From Thiotrichaceae bacterium (GTDB lineage Bacteria; Pseudomonadota; Gammaproteobacteria; Thiotrichales; Thiotrichaceae), in assembly GCA_015494435.1 (NCBI GenBank), contig WGBH01000520.1, forward strand, positions 1 to 7,704: DNA of 7,704 nucleotides. The letters run 5' to 3'. Numbering within the stretch: the first letter of the stretch is position 1; each line of letters opens with the position of its first letter. The translations under genes and the position numbers were made by a program. The notes beneath the pieces are model-generated. The model was given only the letters and a program-made list of their open reading frames with translations, was not told where the DNA came from and made no database searches. Of the stretch, positions 1-5,314 are shown piece after piece.

Positions 1-8
1 ATATTATA

Positions 9-33
9 ATGCAACAATATTACCCTGTTGCAT
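9..33. repeat. 8-bp perfect inverted repeat (hairpin or operator)
   Basis: ATGCAACA at 9-16 is the exact reverse complement of TGTTGCAT at 26-33, with a 9-nt spacer. No T-run follows on either strand, so it is not a convincing intrinsic terminator. It could be an operator, or the end of a structure belonging to a gene left of the window. Confidence 0.4.
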
Positions 34-101
34 AGTCATCAATTAATTAAAAAATGAGTGTTTTTTATAAGCATTTGTATTTAAAGGGCATCTCAACTAA
101 T

Positions 102-139
102 TTAAAAAGTTAAATTTTGTAACAAAATGCTTAAAAAGT
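102..139. repeat. Direct repeat flanking a small palindrome
   Basis: TTAAAAAGT occurs at 102-110 and again at 131-139 (29-bp offset). Between the copies, ATTTTG (114-119) and CAAAAT (123-128) form a perfect 6-bp inverted repeat around TAA. All of it is AT-rich, so chance is a real possibility. It sits just upstream of the broken reading frame at 177 and could be an old operator or promoter region. Confidence 0.3.
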
Positions 140-176
140 GACTACTCTACTATCTGTCCTTCTCAGAGAAATTAAG

Positions 177-350
177 ATGAAAAAATCAGCTAAAGATGCC
201 TTAAGTGAATTGCATCAAACGCTACAAAGCCTTTTCTTACCAGTCCTGTCTATAAATGGGTAACTTAATGGAAGCGATGCTCCTTATGTTCTCGATAAAA
301 AAGGTGATTTTTATATTCTTATCAGTCCATTAGCCATTCTTCGACAATAA
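177..350 (+). pseudogene. Possible broken small ORF (in-frame TAA at 261-263)
   Basis: ATG at 177 opens a 28-codon frame (MKKSAKDALSELHQ...) that stops at TAA 261-263. The same frame then continues without a stop for another 28 codons, reading ...GSDAPYVLDKKGDFYILISP..., to TAA 348-350. The downstream half has a protein-like composition with a hydrophobic strand. Together they would be a 57-residue product split by a single stop. The tail overlaps the end of the convergent exporter gene by 21 bp. I do not recognise the family. A purine stretch AGAGAA (165-170) is a weak ribosome binding site. Two short open stretches in AT-rich DNA can occur by chance, so this is a tentative pseudogene call. 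Confidence 0.25.
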
Positions 351-1247
351 ATAAATACCAAAAATAATCAATCCCATTCCTAATAAATAGATCAATGAAA
401 AAGGTTCGCTTAAAATGCTAATAGCAGCAATCAAGGTGATCATCGGACCGCTGCCATTAGCTATACTGGTGTTAGCGGGGCCTATTCGAGCAATGGCTTC
501 TGCAATAAGAAAACTAGGGATCAAAGTACAAGGGATAGCAATAATACCAATCATCACATACATTTGAGAGCTTAATATCAAGCTCTCAAATGGCTCGGTT
601 ATTGCAAAATGGATAAAGATAAACAATGATGCGCCTAGCATCGCAATACTGATGAATAAACGACTCCCTATTTGCTGGATATAAGCTTTGCTAAAGACCA
701 TATAAAAAGAAAAGCTAAAGGCTGACAGTCCAATTAATAACATCCCTTTTGCCGTGTGGTCACCTGTTAACAGGTTTTCTTGATAATACATAACCGCAAT
801 ACCTGCATAAGTTAATAGCGTTGCTAATAACATATTACGAGTGATGTGTTGTTTAAAAAATAGAAAACTTAGAATGCTCACTATGGTTGGATAAACGAAC
901 AGTGTCATGCGTTCTAATTGTGCGCTGATAAATTGCAACCCCCAAATATCAAAATAGGCGGCAAGGTAATATCCGCAAAAGCCTATGGCAATAATCTCTA
1001 ATACCATCTTCAATGATATTTTTTTTTCACTCTTGTGATGACGCTTTAACATTATCCAGCCGATAAGGAGATAAAAAGGGAGTGTAAACAACATCCGTAA
1101 CGTCAGTAACGTAATCGCTTCAAGTGCTACACTACCATTTTGATAGACCAATTTGATAACAATTGGCTTAAGTGAAAACAAAGCCGTGCCGCTTAGAGCA
1201 AATAAAATGCCTGATACGGTTGAGGATGGTTGTAGAAAATCTCGCAT
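330..1247 (-). CDS. EamA/DMT-family transporter, 10 transmembrane helices
   Basis: A 305-residue inner-membrane protein of the drug/metabolite transporter superfamily, which typically exports amino acids or other small metabolites. Hydrophobic segments fall near residues 13-32, 43-65, 82-102, 112-130, 137-155, 167-187, 194-215, 228-250, 264-282 and 284-302. This is the ten-helix plan of two tandem EamA halves of five helices each. The basic stretch KRHHKSEKK near residues 68-76 follows helix 2 and suits a cytoplasmic loop. The length is normal for the family. The start is supported by AAAAGG (minus strand, ending at 1256) 8 nt before the ATG. The gene lies 208 bp downstream of the cyclophilin gene on the same strand, with a terminator-like hairpin and a structured leader between them, so it is probably transcribed separately. 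The substrate cannot be read from the sequence. Confidence 0.9.
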   Translation of the reverse strand: MRDFLQPSSTVSGILFALSGTALFSLKPIVIKLVYQNGSVALEAITLLTLRMLFTLPFYLLIGWIMLKRHHKSEKKISLKMVLEIIAIGFCGYYLAAYFDIWGLQFISAQLERMTLFVYPTIVSILSFLFFKQHITRNMLLATLLTYAGIAVMYYQENLLTGDHTAKGMLLIGLSAFSFSFYMVFSKAYIQQIGSRLFISIAMLGASLFIFIHFAITEPFESLILSSQMYVMIGIIAIPCTLIPSFLIAEAIARIGPANTSIANGSGPMITLIAAISILSEPFSLIYLLGMGLIIFGIYLLSKNG

Positions 1248-1254
1248 AGTGTTT

Positions 1255-1348
1255 GCCTTTTTTCAAAAGAGGCAGCGAGATAAAAAACAAGGGGGGAGAA
1301 AGAAAAGTTGTTTCACCATACTGGTTGCTTTATCTCGCAGCCAGTATG
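1255..1348 (-). promoter_or_regulatory. Candidate structured 5' leader (switch-like) of the EamA gene
   Basis: Read on the minus strand, this leader can form three helices. Hairpin A pairs 1348-1337 with 1328-1317 (12 bp including one G-U) and has an 8-nt loop. A long-range helix pairs 1342-1329 with 1284-1271, 13 of 14 bases matching, and uses part of hairpin A plus its loop. Hairpin C pairs GCCT (1273-1270) and the following T's with the A's and AGGC (1258-1255), burying the AAGG Shine-Dalgarno. The long-range helix competes with hairpin A and shares bases 1271-1273 with hairpin C, which is how translational switches are built. Alternatively only hairpin A's loop pairs downstream, giving a pseudoknot. 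I do not recognise a known riboswitch class. Confidence 0.45.
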
Positions 1349-1368
1349 TAAAATTTACAAAATAAACG

Positions 1369-1409
1369 ACACCGTGGCTACTCTGATTAATTGCATCAGA
1401 AGCCAGTGT
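1369..1409 (-). terminator. Likely intrinsic terminator of the cyclophilin gene
   Basis: Paired blocks are 1369-1372/1406-1409 (ACAC/GTGT), 1375-1379/1401-1405 (TGGCT/AGCCA) and 1383-1387/1395-1399 (CTGAT/ATCAG), with small bulges and a 7-nt loop. On the minus strand the hairpin is followed by the T-rich CGTTTATTTTG. It lies about 47 bp after the cyclophilin stop. An alternative pairing of GACACC (1368-1373) with GGTGTC (1428-1433) also exists. The bulges and interrupted T-tract make it imperfect. Confidence 0.45.
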
Positions 1410-1455
1410 TTATATGTCATTATGCTGGGTGTCATTTTATTCATAGATTAATAGA

Positions 1456-2106
1456 TTATTTAACCACTGTCATTTTAGTAATAACAACGGCTTCTAATGG
1501 AACATCTCCATGCGGACCGTGATTACCTGTTTTAACTTTAGCAATTTCATCCACAACGTCCATTCCTTCAATGACTTTTCCAAACACGGCATAACCCCAA
1601 CCTTGTGGTGTTTCACTGCTATGGTTTAGAAAGTCATTGTCCTTTAAATTAATAAAAAATTGTGATGAAGCAGAATGAGGATTATTAGTACGCGCCATCG
1701 CTAATGTGCCGCGATCATTTTTAAGCCCATTATTGGCTTCATTCTTAATTGGAGCTTTTGTTGGTTTTTCACTCATGTCAGGAGTCATTCCACCGCCTTG
1801 AATCATAAAGCCTGGAATAACGCGATGAAAAATCGTGCCATCATAAAATGCATCTTTAACGTAATTCACCATATTCTCCGTTGAGATAGGTGCTTTATCA
1901 GCATAAAGCTCGATCATGATCGTCCCTTTATTGGTTTTCATTTTGATTATTGGATTAGTAGACATTTTTTCTCCTGAAGTTTTTGATTGGTTTTCTTTAA
2001 CTGTTGATTGCTTTGTAGCTCCGCCATTTTGTGCATTACAACCTGTAAATAACATAAAAAAGGAGAAGAATAACAGTGTAAATTGTTGTATTGGTAGTAA
2101 TTTCAT
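1456..2106 (-). CDS. Cyclophilin-type peptidyl-prolyl isomerase (PpiB-like) with lipoprotein signal
   Basis: Catalyses cis-trans isomerisation of prolyl peptide bonds. Residues 1-23 form a lipoprotein signal: hydrophobic core LLFFSFFMLF, then T-G-C with Cys23 as the lipidation site. Asn follows at +2, which under the enterobacterial Lol rule favours the outer membrane. Residues 24-47 are a polar linker. The cyclophilin domain runs from about 52 to 216 and closely follows cytosolic E. coli PpiB from memory. It includes FHRVIPGFMIQGGG (Arg95, Phe100, Gln103 of the active site), the segment KNEANNGLKNDRGTLAMART and SQFFIN (149-153). The first ATG (2106) has no clear Shine-Dalgarno. A tiny overlapping ATG frame (2117-2103, MANK) sits just before it. 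Codon 48 is an ATG with an excellent AGGAG, so a cytosolic form starting there is likely as well, or instead. Length from Met48, 169 residues, matches ordinary PpiB. Confidence 0.92.
   Translation of the reverse strand: MKLLPIQQFTLLFFSFFMLFTGCNAQNGGATKQSTVKENQSKTSGEKMSTNPIIKMKTNKGTIMIELYADKAPISTENMVNYVKDAFYDGTIFHRVIPGFMIQGGGMTPDMSEKPTKAPIKNEANNGLKNDRGTLAMARTNNPHSASSQFFINLKDNDFLNHSSETPQGWGYAVFGKVIEGMDVVDEIAKVKTGNHGPHGDVPLEAVVITKMTVVK
1963..1975 (-). promoter_or_regulatory. Strong internal ribosome binding site and ATG inside the cyclophilin gene
   Basis: On the minus strand AGGAG (1975-1971) is followed by five A's and ATG (1965-1963), in frame as codon 48. This is a near-ideal Shine-Dalgarno and spacing, much better than at the upstream start. 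Translation from here yields a protein beginning MSTNPIIKMKTNKG, i.e. a complete PpiB-type cyclophilin without export signal. Confidence 0.7.
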
Positions 2107-2376
2107 TTATTTGCCATAAATTTAATCGTGTGGTTTATTTTTAAAACTCAAAGGGTGTTTATATCGATTCGATTCAATATCTTCAAGTGACTTATCTAAA
2201 AGTTCTTGCCTTCATCAAAGTAATTCAAGGCGCGTATCATAGCGGATTCATATCGGCTCTGCTACCATGCGCTTCGATTTTGGATTTGCATGGCATTTAA
2301 TGTTCATCAGTTTAGTGTTGGTAGCTTATTAATCCTCTTCAAACTTCCCTAAATAATACAGATAGAAACAAAAATT
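2107..2376. other. Divergent intergenic region between the cyclophilin and cysS genes
   Basis: 270 bp without a supportable gene, carrying the promoters for both neighbours. No clear sigma70 promoter stands out. ATCGA-T-TCGAT (2163-2173) is a small palindrome on the cyclophilin side. On the cysS side GCTACCA (2261-2267) matches TGGTAGC (2319-2325), and CCATGC (2265-2270) matches GCATGG (2288-2293). These two pairings share 2265-2267 and so exclude one another in a cysS leader RNA. GCCTT (2208-2212) and AAGGC (2227-2231) form a further short hairpin. No tRNA or T-box-like element was recognised. Confidence 0.5.
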
Positions 2377-3768
2377 ATGCTTGAAATATACAATACACTC
2401 ACTCATAAAAAAGAAGAATTCAAACCTATTGAAGCTAAAAAAGTTCGTATGTATGTCTGTGGAATGACAGTTTATGACTATTGCCATATCGGTCATGCAC
2501 GGGTGATGATTGCTTTTGATGTTATTTATCGATACTTACTGCATAAAGGTTTTCATGTCACCTATGCGCGTAATATTACGGATATTGATGATAAAATTAT
2601 TCAGCGTGCAATTGAAAATAATGAAGATTTTCATGATTTAACGCAACGCTTTATTGATGCAATGCATGCAGATGAAGAGAGTTTAGGCTTACTACGCCCG
2701 AGCATGGAACCGCGAGCGACGGATAATATCCCTGCCATACTTAAAATGATTCAGACCTTGATTGATAAAGAATATGCCTATCAGGGTGAAAATGGCGATG
2801 TCTATTATGATGTTTCAAAATTTAAGGGCTATGGTAAATTATCAAGACGAAAACTAGAGGATTTACGCCAAGGTGCAGGGGATCGTATTGCTATAGATAC
2901 AGCAAAACATGACCCTCTTGATTTTGTTTTATGGAAACCTGCTAAAGAAGGCGAGCCTAGCTGGGATTCCCCTTGGGGAGCAGGTCGTCCAGGTTGGCAT
3001 ATTGAATGCTCGGCGATGTCAACTGAACTATTTGGAGCAACATTTGATATTCACGGCGGTGGAAAAGACCTGCAATTTCCACACCATGAAAATGAAATAG
3101 CACAATCAGAAGCTTGTACAGGACAACATTTTGCAAATTATTGGATACATAATGGTTTTATCCGTGTTGATAATGAAAAAATGTCAAAATCATTGAATAA
3201 TTTTTTCACTATCCGCGAGGTATTAAAAAAATACCGTGGCGAAGAAATACGTTATTTTATGCTCACCAGCCAATACCGTAGCCCATTAAATTACAGTGAA
3301 GAACAATTAAAAAGTGCAAGCAAAGCACTAGCAAGACTTTATGTGGCTTTGCGTGGCTTACCTGAAGCAGAAGCGATTGAAAAAACAAATTATGCGTTTC
3401 GTTTTCATTCGGCTATGCACGATGATTTTAATACCCCCGAAGCACTGGCAGCATTGTTTGATCTTTCGCGTAAAACAAATAAAATTCATCAACAACAAGA
3501 CAAAGAAGCCGCCGCTTCACATGGCGCATTATTAAAACAACTCGGTGCTATTTTAGGCATATTACAACATGATCCTGAGCAATGGCTACAAGGCAATGCG
3601 AGTGAGGAAGGTTTAAGTGCCGATGTTATTGAAGCGTTAATACAAAAACGTCTTGATGCGAAAGCGAATAAAAACTGGATGGAAGCTGATAAAATTCGTG
3701 ATGACTTAAGCCAGCAAGGCATCTCATTGGAAGATAAAGGTACAGAAACTATTTGGCGTAGAGATTAA
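2377..3768 (+). CDS. cysS: Cysteinyl-tRNA synthetase
   Basis: Class I aminoacyl-tRNA synthetase that charges tRNA-Cys with cysteine in the cytoplasm. The 463 residues match the family length (E. coli CysS about 461). Visible are HIGH at 37-40 and KMSKS at 268-272, the two ATP-binding signatures. The four zinc ligands that select cysteine are all present: Cys28 (MYVCG), Cys211 (HIECSAM), His236 (in PHHENE) and Glu240. The block GEPSWDSPWGAGRPGWHIEC is highly conserved in the family. The C-terminal helical and anticodon-binding part contains DDFNTPEA and ends in WRRD, like the E. coli WRRK end. The start gives the canonical MLxIYNTL N-terminus, although no good Shine-Dalgarno precedes it (GATAGAAAC is the best candidate), so initiation may rely on an A-rich unstructured leader. 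It is a single-gene unit. Confidence 0.98.
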   Translation: MLEIYNTLTHKKEEFKPIEAKKVRMYVCGMTVYDYCHIGHARVMIAFDVIYRYLLHKGFHVTYARNITDIDDKIIQRAIENNEDFHDLTQRFIDAMHADEESLGLLRPSMEPRATDNIPAILKMIQTLIDKEYAYQGENGDVYYDVSKFKGYGKLSRRKLEDLRQGAGDRIAIDTAKHDPLDFVLWKPAKEGEPSWDSPWGAGRPGWHIECSAMSTELFGATFDIHGGGKDLQFPHHENEIAQSEACTGQHFANYWIHNGFIRVDNEKMSKSLNNFFTIREVLKKYRGEEIRYFMLTSQYRSPLNYSEEQLKSASKALARLYVALRGLPEAEAIEKTNYAFRFHSAMHDDFNTPEALAALFDLSRKTNKIHQQQDKEAAASHGALLKQLGAILGILQHDPEQWLQGNASEEGLSADVIEALIQKRLDAKANKNWMEADKIRDDLSQQGISLEDKGTETIWRRD

Positions 3769-3805
3769 TTATTTAAAAATTTTTACATAAAAACACTATC
3801 AAGGA

Positions 3806-3830
3806 AGCTTTAAATATCAAGTTTAAAGCT
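3806..3830. repeat. Perfect 9-bp stem-loop after cysS
   Basis: AGCTTTAAA (3806-3814) pairs exactly with TTTAAAGCT (3822-3830) across a 7-nt loop, and a G-U can close one more pair. It lies 38 bp after the cysS stop. No T-run follows directly, so it is a poor intrinsic terminator; it may act as a 3' mRNA-stabilising hairpin or as an operator upstream of the promoter at 3858. Confidence 0.45.
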
Positions 3831-3857
3831 ATCTGTGTGGTTTACAGGTAATTGAAG

Positions 3858-3886
3858 CTGACAATTTGCGATAAACTAGGTATATT
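3858..3886 (+). promoter_or_regulatory. Sigma70-type promoter of the ankyrin lipoprotein gene
   Basis: -35 CTGACA (3858-3863) and -10 TATATT (3881-3886), each five of six consensus bases, separated by exactly 17 bp. Transcription would begin near 3893, giving a leader of about 57 nt before the ATG at 3950. Confidence 0.6.
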
Positions 3887-3949
3887 AGCTGACGAATAAA
3901 AATTTCATGATCTTTATTTCTAATAAGCTATGGATAGGCTTGAATTCAT

Positions 3950-5314
3950 ATGATAAACCACCCCAAAAATAGTACTTCCTCGTCCTTTATCAAAAAATAT
4001 TCTTACCTTAATCAATATTGTCTCTCTTTGTTCTTTTGTTTTTTTCTGCTCTCTCTTTCAGGTTGTGGAGGAGCAGGTGGCGGAGTTATTGCAAAGAAAA
4101 CGCCTCTTATTGTTGCTACTGAGAAGAAAACGGTAAGCGCTAGTACCGATAATGATAAAAAAAATAATATAAAAACTAAAACAAGCAAGAAAAAGAAGTC
4201 AAAACGAAAAGTTGGACGTATCAAAAAACGTCCTATTCCCCCTCGCCCGCCCTCCAATGCGATCAGTGAGCGTGCTCTCGCTGCGAATATCAATGCACGT
4301 CAAAAAGCAGAAATTGCACGTTTTCTTAAACAGGGAGCAAGTGCCAATGCGATAGGAACCAATGGCGAACCTGTACTGTACACTGCAATACGGGTTGGCT
4401 TGCTGGATGTTGCAGATAAATTAGTTCTTTATGGTGCAAAAGTTGATACTAAAGCAAGAAATGGCAAGGCTCCTTTGCATTTAGCGATTGAAAGAAATTT
4501 GAACGGTATGATTCAGTTGTTGCTCGAAAATGGTGCTAATGCAAGTGCTGCATCGCCAGAAGGATACCCTTTGGAAATGGCGATAACGAAAGGTAATACT
4601 GCTTTAGCCAAGAAATTACTCTCCTACTCAGCTGATGCCAATGCCAGAGGTAAGCAAGGAACAATGTTACAAATGGCAATTCAAAAAGGTAATGGAGAAT
4701 TAGTTAATTCACTCTTGGAGTATTCTGCAAATGCTAATACCGCAGGTAGAGAAGGAACACCGTTGCAAATGGCAATTCAACGAGGGAATTTAGGAATAGC
4801 AAAAGCATTGCTCGATCATTCGGCGAATGTGAATACGGGGGGTAGAAAAGGAACACCGATTCAGATCGCGGTAAGAACAGGCAATTCAAAACTAGCCGCT
4901 CTATTAATGAAACATCATGCAGATGTTTCGGTAACCGATGGTGCAGGTGAAACATTACTTCACAAAGCAGCCGCGAAAGGTTTAGCAACGATTGCAGGTA
5001 TCTTGGCCAGAAATGGTGCTAATGTAAATGCGCGCGATAAATCCAAAGAAACGCCATTGCATGAGGCAGCCGCTAAAGGTCACTTATCAACAGTAAAAGT
5101 CTTATTGGATAGTGGGGCAAATTTAAACGCAAAATCAGCAAAAAACTGGACAGCATTACACGAAGCGGCTCGCTTTGGACATGCTAATGTCGTGTCTTTC
5201 TTAATGAATAAAGGGCTTAATCCTCGTGCAAAAACCAGCGAAGGACAAACCCCTAAAAGTCTAGCAGCACACTTAAATCATGCAGATGTTATGGGATTAC
5301 TGGCTCGTTATTAG
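3950..5314 (+). CDS. Ankyrin-repeat lipoprotein with basic tether
   Basis: A 454-residue envelope protein of unknown partner. Residues 1-39 form a lipoprotein signal with a long N-region, the core LSLFFCFFLLSL and lipobox L-S-G-C, Cys39 being lipidated. Gly at +2 favours the outer membrane under the Lol rule. Residues 40-102 are a low-complexity tether, Gly-rich at first and then strongly basic (KKKKSKRK at 80-87, RIKKRP at 90-95), ending in PIPPRPP. From about residue 113 to the end lie some ten to eleven ankyrin repeats of 32-33 residues, with the usual TPLHEAAAKGH and LLDSGANLNA signatures clearest in the last four. The middle repeats instead read PLQMAIQ(K/R)GN. Ankyrin repeats bind proteins, so a scaffold or inhibitor role in the periplasm is plausible. 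No enzymatic domain is seen. A seven-codon ATG frame (3930-3953) overlaps the start as ATGA; GGATAGG (3932-3938) is a modest ribosome binding site. Confidence 0.9.
   Translation: MINHPKNSTSSSFIKKYSYLNQYCLSLFFCFFLLSLSGCGGAGGGVIAKKTPLIVATEKKTVSASTDNDKKNNIKTKTSKKKKSKRKVGRIKKRPIPPRPPSNAISERALAANINARQKAEIARFLKQGASANAIGTNGEPVLYTAIRVGLLDVADKLVLYGAKVDTKARNGKAPLHLAIERNLNGMIQLLLENGANASAASPEGYPLEMAITKGNTALAKKLLSYSADANARGKQGTMLQMAIQKGNGELVNSLLEYSANANTAGREGTPLQMAIQRGNLGIAKALLDHSANVNTGGRKGTPIQIAVRTGNSKLAALLMKHHADVSVTDGAGETLLHKAAAKGLATIAGILARNGANVNARDKSKETPLHEAAAKGHLSTVKVLLDSGANLNAKSAKNWTALHEAARFGHANVVSFLMNKGLNPRAKTSEGQTPKSLAAHLNHADVMGLLARY
4600..4900 (+). repeat. 96-bp tandem repeats inside the ankyrin gene
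   Basis: Adjacent ankyrin units here are 32 codons long and still alike at DNA level. The 15-mer CAAATGGCAATTCAA is identical at 4670-4684 and 4766-4780, exactly 96 bp apart, and the flanks (GGTA-AAGGAACA) also match. A third, more diverged copy follows about 96 bp later. This suggests comparatively recent duplication of single ankyrin units. Confidence 0.6.

Noticed and set aside
197..222. GATGC/GCATC hairpin as terminator for the exporter gene
   Set aside because: The stem is only 5 bp with an 11-12 nt loop, and the T-run comes several bases later; too weak to call.
1153..1365. 70-codon plus-strand frame over the exporter start and leader
   Set aside because: Mostly antisense to the exporter's N-terminus; composition is not protein-like and there is no ribosome binding site or family resemblance. 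Its 3' part covers the inverted repeats better explained as leader structure.
2107..2376. Hidden tRNA or T-box in the cysS leader
   Set aside because: No cloverleaf or GGTTCGAATCC-like arm and no T-box consensus could be found; only short hairpins.
4012..4293. 93-codon minus-strand frame opposite the ankyrin lipoprotein's tether
   Set aside because: The hydrophobic, phenylalanine-rich product is simply the reverse complement of the lysine-rich coding region.
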